Below, one piece after another: positions 8,513-18,943 of a DNA stretch of 64,000 nt (within the stretch, counting starts at the first letter, position 1; every line of letters begins with the position of its first letter). Location of the stretch: contig CANTUQ010000102.1 of NCBI GenBank assembly GCA_947683425.1, forward strand, positions 186,001 through 250,000. The letters are read 5' to 3'. The stretch is from Excoecaria cochinchinensis (lineage: Eukaryota; Streptophyta; Magnoliopsida; Malpighiales; Euphorbiaceae). The translations under genes and the position numbers were made by a program. The notes under the pieces are model-generated. The model did not search any database and was not told the DNA's origin. It worked only from the letters and a program-made list of their open reading frames with translations.

Positions 8513-9476
8513 GATTCTGCCTCCATTTTTTTGATCATTTTTCATCTCTATTCAGTCTCTTCGATTTCTTACGTGTTACTTTTATGAATGTTAACATCTC
8601 TTAACTTTCTGTGAGTGTATATTGGTCCTCTTGGATAATTTCGAGCTTGAGCGGTTGCTTACCAGGCGTGGTGGATCTCGTCCGGTTTAGTTTTCTTAAA
8701 CCTCTTGATTTATTTCTCTCGCTTTTTCATTCATTGATTATTTTATGTATATGAATAAGCTCTTTTTATCCCGTCAAATGTAAGAATAGATTAACGATTT
8801 GTACTTAAATAAAATTGAGTTTTGTATAAAAATGCAAAAAGGGTCCAACGCCCTATTTTCATCCAATAAAAATCATCACATATTAAATATCCCATTTTTT
8901 AATGATGATGCATGAGAGGACCAAAGTCCTCAAAATAAACAATGCCCCGATTTATGTATGAATCGCACATTTATAAAGGGAGTTGTATTCCGCTCCTTGT
9001 ATTATTGTAATTTATCGCTTTGATATTTATTCTGCCCACTTACTGCTTTCCGAATGTGAATAGATGCACTTTTCAATTAAACTGCATAGTGTGGAGAGAG
9101 AGCAAATTAATGACATTAAAATTTGATCATAAACTAATTGAGGTAGAAATAGATGAGAAATCCCGGACCCAGCTCTGGTCTTTGGGCTCGAGAGGTTAGA
9201 GGTTATCCTCCAAAATACTTCTTGGGTCACGAGGCTTTAGCGCTAATCCTAGGCCTCATGGCCCAATATGGATAAAATGCGCAAGTCTTAGGCTCTCCGA
9301 GGCGAGAGAAACTTTCCCAATGTTCTATTGGGTGGCGACTCCATGATACCTCCTTGTTGCCCAACATAGACGCACTTGCGATTTATTGCAAGATGCCAAC
9401 GGACCCGCAAATGCCCCGATCGCCCACGTGCGGGCGGTCCGAAAGGGCGGCACATCGGGATCCGGCGCGCGTCACA

Positions 9477-11407
9477 GCAGGAAAATGATTTTTGTTTTCA
9501 AAGCATTTTGAGATTGTTCTTGAATCTAGGAAATTAATTCCTGACGTTTGAGATTCAATCGCCTTTCATCTTTTCTTCAACATAACTTTCATTCAAAGCT
9601 TTTCTCAGTCTTTTTTTAATCTTCTTTTCAAGCAAATCAATGAGGAATTCATTTGCAAATCGAAAGTCATATCTGAGGGTAAATACTGGGATAAACCATC
9701 TCCTTCTTTCCTTTTTCTTTCTCTTCCTCATTTTGTTTTACGAGTTAATTCTCTTCATTGTACATACTGCATTTACTTCTCGTTTGATGTCGCTAATCTG
9801 TATGTTGTATACTCCTCGTTATTTGTTATCTTAGAAAAATTTATTATGATTAATTGGCATGTTTGTTAGTTTATTATCAATGTGTTTGATAGTATATTAT
9901 CGTGTTTATTAGTCTGTTGGTGTTCCTCTATTCATCTCTGTTTGTCCCTGTTCGTCTGAGTCGTGCTTTTGGTTTTTTGTCCAAGTCGTGATTTTTCGTC
10001 CGAGTCGTGCCTTTGGTTTTTGTCCGAGTCGTGTTTTTTTGTCCAAGTCATGCGCCCTTGCACGACTCGTGCATCCTTGCAAGAGTCGTGCGCCCTTGCA
10101 CCACTCGTGCAAGGATGCACGAGTCGTACACTTCTTTCCCCACTTCGTCTTCATCTTTTCTTTCTTATTTTACCCAAGTATTCGAACACATAAATAGAAG
10201 AGAGTGCATTAAATATAATGTAATTTGCTCCATTTGTCTTGTCAATTTCTGTCTTAATTCACTTTGTTAATTTTTAGTTTTTGCTCAATTTATCTCCTGT
10301 AATAATTATTAATGTTATTGTTGTTGTGTTATTTATGATGACTTGATTATCTTTATTGAGTTATTTAATTCATTTATTTCATTTGCTTTTTATCTAATTG
10401 TTTATTCACGTATTATTCATTTAATTTAACTTACTAACATTTTGTTTCATTTCCCTTTTTTATTGCCTCAAAATTTATTTATTTACACGAATCATATTTG
10501 TGTATGAGATGGAGGACTGGGAGATTAAAGACCTTCAAATTTAGGGTTTGTATTTTTAATTGTTGTATTTCCTTTATTATATTATTTTTATGTTGTATGT
10601 AAAAATGTATTTTAGATTCATCTGTATTATAGAAAGTCATGTTTTTTTATAATAATTAATGAATTGAGATTTTCCCTAATAAAATGGACCAATGTCCTAT
10701 TTTAACCAATAAAATTTCACTTTCAAATGAAGAATTAATTTTTATAAAATGAGATCACCCATCCCTATTTTCTTAATCAATACCCAAAAATAATTCTCCA
10801 ATTTTTTAAGTTAAAAAAAGAAACCAATGTTTCTAAAATTTAATAAATCTCTCGATTTATGTATGATGCATTTTAATTATTTTTTACGTACTTATTTCAT
10901 TTTGGGCCCTTGTAATTACTTTTGGAGCAAATTTTATTATTTTATTCTGTCTTATTTTAGGGGATTGTTCTGTCCCATTTTTTTTGTTTGCAATTTATTT
11001 ATTTATTTATCACTTTATTTAATGCTTTCCAATATGCTTGCAATGCGCTTTAAATTCAATGCATGATTGTGTGGGATGAGAGATGGAATTTCGATTTCTT
11101 TAAAACTCATCTATAAACTTAACTTAAGTCATTAATAAGAGTGAAGTTTTGAACACTTTCTCTGGTTTAAGACCCCCGAGGTTATAGACTTTTCCCAATT
11201 TCTTGTAAATTGGGTGGCGAATCCAAAATACCTCAAAGGTGCCTAAAAGTATCGTAAGGCTAGATGATCCTTTCCAATATTTTATTGGAAAGGAGGTGTC
11301 TGAAATATCTCATGATGCCCAAGATCAAAAAGACGCGAACCAATCCCTCGAGCCCTAAAAGTGGGTCTCGCCTACGAGGGCCTTTGCTAGGTTCGGCGCG
11401 CGTCACA
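9477..11407 (+). repeat. T2 5' LTR, right-hand 1931 bp
   Basis: The left end is cut by T1. The segment starts within the transcribed leader, carries the shared CTGAGG/GTAAAT motif (GT at 9679-9680), a CpG palindrome array, and AT-rich sequence with the Tat block (GGACCAATGTCCTATTTT) near 10685. It ends GCGCGTCACA at 11407. U5 hairpins (CCCAATT/AATTGGG and CCTTTCCAAT/ATTGGAAAGG) and a decayed copy of the primer-site core (TGGCGAATCC, 11215-11224) are present. Confidence 0.85.
9955..10130. repeat. CACGACTCGTG palindrome array in the T2 LTR
   Basis: There are about ten copies of GAGTCGTG or CACGACTCG, in both orientations, some joined as CACGACTCGTGCA palindromes. Several apparent open frames here come from the repeats. 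The same core fills the array of the unrelated chromovirus C3 (59186-59485). Confidence 0.85.
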
Positions 11408-11408
11408 G

Positions 11409-11426
11409 TGGTGACTCCACTGGGGA
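11409..11426 (+). other. T2 primer binding site
   Basis: TGGTGACTCCACTGGGGA begins two bases after the LTR end. T3 and T4 have TGGCGACTCC(G/A)CTGGGGA, so one CpG has become TpG here. From memory, Ogre-type elements use tRNA-Arg; I cannot confirm the tRNA from this window. Confidence 0.85.
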
Positions 11427-12343
11427 TGATCGAAAATTTGCTTCAAAAGTGAATTAAGTTAAAATTATAATTGAGTGGTTAGGAAACAAAAATTCCATTT
11501 CTATTCAAAATTGCATTGCATCCACTAGAGACTTAGAACTATGCTAGTTCGTCCCTTATTTTACCTCGGTACATTCTTGAAACACGACCCTATGTTCACT
11601 CAATGTAGGAAAATGTAAAGGATAATCACCAGCCCAAGCCTCGTACCATCTTGGTATATTAAATGGAGACCCGACCGGTCGTTACGCTCGTGATGAGCTA
11701 GACCTATTGGCAGGGACCATACTTGGGTAGACCTAAAGTAACACCACCCTTGACCAAAGCTCATGTAATGGCAATAACAACTTCCACTAGGTAATGTTCT
11801 CCTTAATATGATGCTTGTTACGTGGGCCCTTATATATCGAATCAATTCAAACATATTAATTGGGCACTCATCAAAGGCTTTCATGCCCCGATGGGCTCAT
11901 TTTAGTCTGTTTGAAGGGTCCAAATATATAATGGCTAAAACCCATACGCATGTGCTTTTAAATTAAGAGTATTATGCTGCTGGTTTCTCACCATGCATCA
12001 TACGCATCCATTGGGTTTCCTGTTGACCAATGGGTCAAGCCCACCTAGCAAAGAGAGCGCACTACCTCGTGTGTGGGAGTAACAAGGTTGGAAGGATCTA
12101 CTTGCTTGTATGTGGTTGTCTATGCTGCATCAATATGGGCATGCATCTTTAATGTCATTCATGCATCATGCTAACAGTTTGAATCTTTCAGCCATCATAG
12201 GTACGAATCAATGGTCTAGGGGTCCAGATGGCCGATTGGTAAGGAGAAATCTAGTCTTTGAACCATTAGAGCGAGTCTCCCATTGGGGTTCACAATCACT
12301 GTCGGATAGCACCGAATCCATACCTTCAGAATTATCACTGGAT
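11427..12343 (+). other. T2 untranslated leader
   Basis: This non-coding leader is colinear with those of T3 and T4 (shared CACCAGCCCAAGCC, TAATGGCAAT and TTTCATGCCCCG blocks). A splice acceptor-like TCTTTCAG ends at 12191, and the sequence after it (CCATCATAG..) encodes a conserved WSRGPDGRL stretch before the gag ATG. Confidence 0.7.
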
Positions 12344-13504
12344 ATGGCCAACCCAGATCGAATGCCACCCAAGAGATGGATCGGAGGGTCTAAGAAATGG
12401 AGCACAGATTTGAGGAATTCGAGCTTATAATGATGACCATGATGGGCAACCTAACTGCTGCTCTGACACCGCCAGCAGGCCAGTAACCTACCGCTCCTAT
12501 CGAAAGCCAAGCCGAATAGATTTCGATCAGGGAGGCACCTCTGGCAGTAGTAGTAGAACCACTTCCTGATGTTGAGCCTAGAATGTTTTTGAATGTTGAG
12601 CCTAAAGGGTTGGGGAGCATGGGCCTGAAGAAGATTTTGTGGAGGATGAGCATGAGGAATCCATGTTACTAAGAGCCAGATCTCCTAAAGAGGACACCGG
12701 CCTAAAGAAAATAGAAGAGAGAGTTGAGGTGATGGCCCGTTTGTTATCTGCTGGGAAGGGGATAAGCCCCGAAGATAGGGATTTAGATGACGAGGAAATT
12801 CTCCCTCGATGGTTTAAGATGCCCGATTTGCCCAAGTTTGATGGCACCTCAGATCCATCCGCTCACGTCAAGCAATACACACTTGTGATGAAGGAGACTA
12901 TGCTTACTAAGAGACAGAATGTCAAGTATTTCTGCCTTAGCTTGATTGGGCCTGCTGTAGATTGGTACCACAGTTTAGATAGGAGGGCAAGAGAAGATTG
13001 GGACCTGTTAACCGAGGAGTTCCTTAAGCAGTATGATTGTAGCACCCGGATGGAGGTTACTTTAAAAGATTTGAAGCTACTTTAGCAGAGGCCTAATGAG
13101 TCATTCCACGAGTATCTTACTCGGTGGAGAAATTGAGTAATGAAAATGAGGAGGAAGCCGGATACCCCAGATCAAATTTGACTATTCATCCGAAATGCGA
13201 GTCCATATCTAAGAGAGGGGTTAAACATAAAGGGGCTCAGAGATTGGGAATATCTAAAGGATATAGCTAACGAAGCAGAAGGGGAGTATTTGGCGAAGAA
13301 GGCAAGCCAAGATAGCTTTGTTAAGAAAAATTTCGGGAGCTAATCGAGGAATAGATCAGCTAGTGCTGAGAGTAGTAGCAATAATAAGAGTGGTGGTGGC
13401 AGAACAACTGAGGTCTCGGCCACAGAAGCCAACCAGGGCTAAAAGTATTACTCGAATTTGGGCCGACCCCTATCTTGGGTTCTGGAGAGGTTGATGAAGG
13501 ATGG
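12344..13504 (+). pseudogene. gag: T2 gag, N-terminal and core part, decayed
   Basis: The ATG at 12344 (MANP) matches the T3 gag start. The frame breaks at about 12430, resumes in another frame (12639-13085) through the capsid core (KYFCLSLIGPAVDWYH, EFLKQYDCSTRMEVTLKDL), then carries TAG at about 13083, TGA in place of arginine codons near 13135 and 13180, and further stops. It is cut at 13504 by C1. Gag would form the virus-like particle; this copy cannot. Confidence 0.85.
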
Positions 13505-14644
13505 TGTCACACACCAAATCGGGCCTAGTCGGAATGTGCATGCTAAGTAGGGATAAGTGAGGGTATTTTGGTAATGTGTGCATGTGGAATTGGAGTATTA
13601 AGGACCTAATTGAAAGTGAATTAAAAGTTGGAAAAGAAATAATTTTGTTTAGTGACCAAGTGTAAGTTTGCTAAGGATTTAAGTATGTATTACCAAGGAC
13701 CAAAGAGTAATAAGTCAAGATATTTTAAGATTGGACCAATAGGAGATGCCATGTGGCTTGGTTTGTGTAGCAATTAATGAAAAGGAAAAGAAAGGAAAAA
13801 GGCAGGGAATGGAAATCTACCCTCACGTTCTTCTTCTTCTCCCTCTCGGTTTTCTTTCTTCTTTTCCTTATTCATTCTCTGCTCCATCTCCTCCCCTCTT
13901 GGTTGGCGTTTTGTAAGATTTCTGGTTTGTTTTAGTTGAGCTTTGGGTCAGCTTTGAAGAGGTAAGTGGTTGAGATTTTGGGTTTTCTGCATTTCTTCTT
14001 CTTTCCCTATTGGTTTTGTTTTGATTTGGGAAGGTTAGGGTTTGGATGAGTAATTTTTTGGGTTTTGTTGTGCAAGCTTTGGGTGGCAAGGAGAAGCTTA
14101 AGGGCAAGGAGAAGGTCTAAGCTTGAAGAGAGCAACTGATTGTGCAAAAAGAGGTTTGGGAGTTTGATTTCTGCATTTGAGTTTTGAGTTGTCTCTGCCC
14201 TCATTCTTCTTGGATCATGAATGTGTATTTGTGTGTTATTTCCAGAAATTTGAGTGTTGATATGAGTTTATGCATGCTTTGTTTGGGAAATTTTATGTAT
14301 TGATGATTTGTGTGTTTTTGAAATTCTGGAATTTGCATGATATTTGGTGCTTAAATGGTGTATGTGACTTGGGGTTTTGAGTATGTTGAGTTTAGAATTT
14401 ACTTTGTGAGTTTAAGATTGTGATTTTGTGAGTTATGCATATATGAGTTTTGATAATTTGTGGTTTCTATTTGGTTGGATTAATTGAATGATTAAGTATG
14501 TTATTGCATGTGGTGATTGAAGGTTGAGCTGGAAAGGTGAGTTTTTGGGTTGATTCTTTTGGTCTAAATGTGTGATTTTGGTATGGTGTTGTTTTGGGTT
14601 TGAATTTGGTGTGTTGCTCTGCAGAAATCTGGGTTTTGCATGAT

Positions 14645-14941
14645 CCACACGGCGGTATGACATTGCATACCCCCGTGTGAATCGTGAAATTTTTCAGAGT
14701 GCAAGGCCGTGATTTTACACGGCGGTAAGGAAAGATCCATACCGTCGTGTAAAATGATTCTGCCTTAAGGGAATTCTGAACTGTGCGTTTTACACGGGGC
14801 TATGGGTTTCCCCATACCGCCGTGTAAAACCCTTCTGAACAGCTCCATGTTGGGCATGTTACACGGCGGTCTGGGCCATTCCATACCCTCGTGTAAGGTG
14901 TTTCACATGGCGGTATGGATTGGTCATACCGCCGTGTAAGA
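14645..14941. repeat. palindrome array of the C1 LTR
   Basis: Five or six modules pair ACACGGCGGTATGG with its complement CCATACCGCCGTGT around short spacers, giving potential hairpins of about 14 bp. The array starts 1.14 kb from the LTR start, close to the arrays in C2, C3 and C4, but with a different sequence. Confidence 0.85.
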
Positions 14942-15488
14942 TGCTACTATCCCCCAAATTGTAGATTTTTGACTCTTTCTCCTTTCACTCCTCTTTCACT
15001 TATGTTTAGTTTTAAATATTATTTAGTGTTATTCTACATATCTAACATCATTTAATGGTATATTTTTCTATGCTAGATTATGGAATGCTATAATTGATAT
15101 TGGAATGAGTTATTTATGCTTTAAGTTATGAACTCAGCATGTAATTGGTATTATGCTATGCCAAATTTATTTGAATACTATGGTTGATGTCTGAATGCAT
15201 TATTATGCTTTAGCCTTTGAACTCAATGTGTTATGCTTAAATGTAATTTGGATTATGCATGGTTTATACTTAGTTATCCTCATCTATTGCATGATTAGGA
15301 TTTTGTATTGATAATCATTGGCATGATAGTACTTCCATACTTGACTCTGATATGCTTTAGAATATTGGATAATGTTAAAGTGTGTAGACTGTATTATATT
15401 ATAAGTTTTCCAATAGGAATTGTATGATACATGACCGACATTATAAACATATTTATATGTCTATTGTACTCTGATTTTTGCATGATAA

Positions 15489-15493
<5 letters not shown>

Positions 15494-15555
<62 letters not shown>
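15494..15555. repeat. TA dinucleotide microsatellite
   Basis: An uninterrupted run of about 31 TA units lies in the C1 LTR. It accounts for part of the extra LTR length. Confidence 0.95.
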
Positions 15556-15558
<3 letters not shown>

Positions 15559-15612
15559 TTATGCGATTAGAAATGTGAATTGTTTTATGCATGACCTGTG
15601 AGAGTCAGTCTA

Positions 15613-15858
15613 GTGGATAGTTAGGCATGCCTAATAGAGCCCCATAGCTGCAGCGCCCTTTGGACGTTTGGACCCCTGATCAGGTCCCTGTTTGGTTCCT
15701 CGCGAACCCTTTAATGTGTATGGATCTAGTTTAAGGTCCCTTTTGTAAAATGTTTTTGAATGTGGAAAATGATGTTGCTTTTCGATTCGTACCCGTAAGG
15801 TACGCTACTGTTTGATTCGTACCCGTAAGGTACGCTACCGTATTTTCTCGTTATCCAC
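15613..15858 (+). other. chromovirus LTR structured RNA domain (C1 copy)
   Basis: GTGGATA at 15613-15619 can pair with TATCCAC at 15852-15858. Between them are a TAGGCATGCCTA palindrome, GGACC/GGTCC, GGTTC-CTCGC-GAACC, GGATCT/AGGTCC and two GTACC-CGTAA-GGTAC hairpins. The same order occurs in C2 and C3 with compensatory changes in several stems. Confidence 0.72.
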
Positions 15859-17346
15859 TAAAGTGAGTTAGCAAGTATTCTGTTTGCTTTGTCTGATGTG
15901 AATATGAGAATGTGATATCTGAATGAGCATGATTTTGGATATGTGAATCATTTTTTTATCCGAATGTGATTACAAATCTCTGAACGAGTTTAATATGACT
16001 GAAGCATGTATATTGTACACGTACATCGTAAAATATGTATACTGCTCTTCCGTATAGTGATGAGATAAATTAATATGTATATGAATGTGAGCTAGAATTT
16101 TTGAATGCTATGGTTAATTTGTATGTATATTAATGTGATTTTGTGCTGTTAACTGTTATGGTTAATATGTGAATTAGTATGAGTATGAATATGATCTTAT
16201 AATATGTGAATTAGTATGAGTATGAATATGAGTATGAATATGGTTAACTGTAATGGTTAATATTATGCTATATGTTTCTTTGGCCTCAGCTATCGTAGTA
16301 TCTTTGGCATGTTGTCATGTGTTTATGTTTCATGACATGATATTTTATGTATTAGAGTTGCGCAGGGGAAGTGTGGTGTTTTGGACGTTGTCCCTTGGGT
16401 TTTGGCTAGTGTGTGTGTGTTATGGCCTGACAAAAGTATGTTTAGATATCTAGTAATTTGCATGATAGTTGAGTGCGTTAATGCATGGAAATTGTATTGC
16501 ATGTGAATGGATTTTCAGTTAACGTTTAGGTAATTGATATGATGACTGCATGTTTAGTTATTTAGTAGCTAGGCGTAATTCGGTTCTGATATCTGATACC
16601 TCGGTAAGTACAGGCACGTGAGGTTATATGTATTTTTGCATGATAGTACTTGTATTTTGTATGGTACTCTGTCTACTTTGGTTTGTTCGACATGAGTTTT
16701 TGAATGTGGATATGATTTTCTGAATGCATGGCTTTTATATGCAAGTATGTATATCTATCTATTAGGACTATGTGCATCTGCCATTCGAATGTGTTATGCC
16801 TTGACGACCATTGTGAATGGCCGTCTATATTGCTTGTGTGTTCTCCCCACTAAGCGTTATCGCTTAGCACGGGTTCTTTTCCTATGCAGGTGGCAGGTTT
16901 GGTTCGGTTTGAGTTGCGTATCTGCAAGGTCAGCCACATAGGAGTTAGAAGTTTTGTTATTTTGGTTCTAGCTCCTGTATTTTGGATTATGTATTCTTGT
17001 AGCCTTTTGTATATGTAATTATAAGTCAGGATTTTGATGTATCATTCGGATGATGTTTATGTTATTATATTTATGTATTAAGTTATTGTTTTGTTTTACC
17101 GTTTGCCTTACGCTTCCACTGAATGATCATATATATGCATGTGTATATGCTTCTGCTTAGTGCTTGTGTGTGGGTGAGTTAATGCATGACCAGCTTTGCT
17201 CCTCAAGGTAAGTTTTTAATTCCCCGTGTTTTGTATGAATATATGCCTTTTTCTCTGTATCTGTTCGGCGACATCCCTGCTCGTACGGCTTCCTACTTCG
17301 TTCCGGATGGCTTCGCCTACGTATGGGTAGGGGGTGTTACAGTTTT

Positions 17347-17359
17347 TGGTATCAGAGCC
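17347..17359 (+). other. C1 primer binding site
   Basis: TGGTATCAGAGCC follows the LTR end by five bases and is complementary to the 3' end of initiator methionine tRNA, the usual primer of chromoviruses. Confidence 0.92.
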
Positions 17360-17464
17360 CATGTTTGGCGGTTCTGGTTGTCTTTGTTTGTTATGTGTCG
17401 TGTCTTTGCATGCCAGTCGGTTTGTGTCGTGGCCTAATGCAGATGTGTCTTGTGTCGTGTCTAG

Positions 17465-18049
17465 ATGGAGTCTAATCCTAGTGGGAATGTGGGCGAGACA
17501 ACAGAAAGTGTGAACCCGATCATAGCTGATCAGAGTGTTTCAGTTTTTGAGCACCCTTCGGTTGAAGATTCTGGTCCTGTTTCCGATGATAGGACGTTAG
17601 TGCAAGGGTTGATTCGGATATTGGATAGATTGACCGCTCCTCGAGCTCCTCAAGATTTTGTTTGGAAGGTGCCTCAGAAGAGAAAAGTTTCGGGTAGAGA
17701 AGTGACGGCAGGAAAGAGAATTTGAGAACCTTCGATGTGCCAATATTGTCAGAAGCAACACTGGGGCAAGTGTAAGAAGAATTGGGTACCGTCGATATGT
17801 CAGCACTGTCAAAAGCGACATCGGGGTCCGTGTTGAAAACTCATGGGTGCTTATTTCAGATGTGGCAGCATGGAACACCAAATTGTTGATTGCCTTAAAA
17901 TGAGTGAGAATCAAGTTCGGCAAGCTAGAAATGATGTAGAAGAACTGTTTAGAGCCACCCGTGTGTCGTCGGGATTTGTTGCGCACCGTAGTGAAGTGAC
18001 AGAGCCTGCAGAGCTTTCCGGTAAGTTTTGTTTTGATATGTTCGAGTAA
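17465..18049 (+). pseudogene. gag: C1 gag remnant: N-terminus joined to zinc knuckles
   Basis: The ATG at 17465 follows directly on an acceptor-like GTCTAG. The first 65 or so residues match the C2 gag N-terminus (ESVNP..DQSVSV, ..DRLTAPRAP). The capsid core is missing, and after a TGA at 17723 come zinc-knuckle segments (CQYCQKQHWGKC, CQHCQKRHRGPC, FRCGSMEHQIVDC) and a short tail to 18049. Stops at 17723 and about 17834 interrupt it. Protease, RT, RNase H and integrase are all absent. Confidence 0.8.
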
Positions 18050-18792
18050 AGTTTGTTTTGGTATTTTGAGATTGAAGGGTGTTTGGATTCTGTAAGGTTT
18101 TGGTAATACTCTGTATGCCTGTCAGCTATCTCTAGAAAAAGTATTTGAATAAAAGCATATTGAATCATAGGGATGGGACAAAGTGAATCATTATAGCATC
18201 AATTGCATTTCTTCAACATCACTTTGCATACATGAGCCATCACATTTTCATTGCATCATCATCCCTTTGACCATACCTGAGAAGCATTTGCATATGCATT
18301 TTGATTGAGAGAAAGCTGACAGGGTGTACATGGAGTATTTGATATTAAGATTAAGGGTAGGAATGGCGAGCATAGCAACTGTTAAGGAAAGTGTTATGTG
18401 TTTGGTTAAAATTGAGTAGAAAGAGTATTTCAGAATCTTATACAAGTGAATGTAAAAAGATTTTGGAGTTTGACAGAAGTGTTATTGGTAAGGGGGAAAC
18501 GTAGGTATGACAAACATCTTTGAAGTATTGAAGGATTTGTGTAACTATCGGCAAAAGTTAAATGGTTTATATGTGAAGTGTTTGTGCTTTGATTTCTGAT
18601 GTGCAGTTGAGCAATAATTATTCTAATGAATGTGTTTGATTCAAATATAAGAAAGTGATGGCGATAAGTGTAAGCAAGTGAGTAGTTTGAAAGTGAAGTG
18701 TATGAGTTTGATGGTGACTTGGAGTGTGGTGTTGGGAATTCTTTTCGATGTAAGTGAATTTCGAGGACGAAATTCTTTTAGGAGGGAAGAGT
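18050..18792 (+). other. C1 non-coding 3' internal region and polypurine tract
   Basis: No open frame of note is present. Near the end, AATTTCGAGGACGAAATTC followed by a GGAGGGAAGAG purine tract (18780-18791) matches the segment before the C2 3' LTR, where it is still coding. This shows that C1 derives from a full-length element by loss of pol. Confidence 0.8.
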
Positions 18793-18943
18793 TGTCACAC
18801 ACCAAATCGGGCCTAGTCGGAATGTGCATGCTAAGTCGGGATAAGTGAGGGTATTTTGGTAATGTGTGCATGTGGAATTGGAGTATTAAGGACCTAATTG
18901 AAAGTGAATTAAAAGTTGGAAAAGAAATAATTTTGTTTAGTGA
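18793..18943 (+). repeat. C1 3' LTR, truncated
   Basis: This 151-bp stub matches the start of the 5' LTR (13505-13655) with one visible difference. It ends where T2 gag sequence resumes. Confidence 0.88.

Larger units (their letters stand above)
1..9476 (+). mobile_element. T1: Tat-lineage Ty3/gypsy element, 3' part
   Basis: This is the 3' part of a Tat (Ogre-like) LTR retrotransposon that enters from the left edge of the window. In order it holds the end of pol (1-1677), structured non-coding RNA segments, an antisense spliced gene (2060-3374), a divergent promoter, a sense extra gene (4597-6648), a 73-bp tandem repeat, a polypurine tract and a complete 3' LTR (7435-9476). The 5' LTR, gag, protease and RT lie outside the window. 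The right edge abuts the middle of the T2 LTR, so T1 inserted into T2. The 5-bp 3' flank is GCAGG (9477-9481); the matching left copy cannot be seen. Of the three Tat elements whose 3' region is visible, only T1 carries the extra genes. Confidence 0.9.
7435..9476 (+). repeat. T1 3' LTR
   Basis: The LTR runs from TGTAAGCACC to GCGTCACA and is 2042 bp. It contains a CpG-rich array (7629-7860), a TATA box (7867-7876), a leader of about 300 bp with no obvious ATG, a possible splice donor at 8188 (CTGAGG/GTAAAT, the same motif in T2 and T4), a second array (8384-8512), an AT-rich middle, and a U5 end shared in detail with the other Tat LTRs. The U5 has a CCCAAT/ATTGGG hairpin, a copy of the primer-site core TGGCGACTCC at 9333-9342, and CTTGCGA and CGCCC hairpins. 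Boundaries are fixed by comparison with the LTR ends of T3 and T4. Confidence 0.92.
13505..17341 (+). repeat. C1 5' LTR
   Basis: The LTR runs from TGTCACACACC to GTGTTACA. The start is fixed by the matching 3' LTR stub at 18793-18943 (one difference seen in 151 bp); the end is fixed by the primer site. It holds a CCAAT motif (about 13735), a possible donor GAAGAG/GTAAGT (GT at 13962), a palindrome array, a TA microsatellite, the chromovirus RNA domain (15613-15858), and hairpins at 16803-16825 and 16851-16867. At 3.8 kb it is much longer than the 2.35-2.42 kb LTRs of C3 and C2. Confidence 0.88.
13505..18943 (+). mobile_element. C1: non-autonomous chromovirus in T2 gag
   Basis: C1 has a 3837-bp 5' LTR, an initiator-Met primer site, a 1.45-kb internal region with only fragments of gag, a polypurine tract and the first 151 bp of its 3' LTR. 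The rest of the 3' LTR and about 240 bp of T2 gag (the zinc-knuckle region) have been removed by one deletion. The left flank is GATGG (13500-13504); the right target copy is lost with the deletion. Confidence 0.85.

Noticed and set aside
9027..12430. Small frames of 60-106 codons in LTR and leader regions
   Set aside because: Low-complexity AT-rich or repeat-derived translations with no conserved counterpart in T3 or T4, apart from the gag start at 12344.
14645..14941. MITE or DNA transposon terminal repeats
   Set aside because: The inverted repeats are short, multiple and inside an LTR at the slot used by arrays in the other LTRs; no target duplication.
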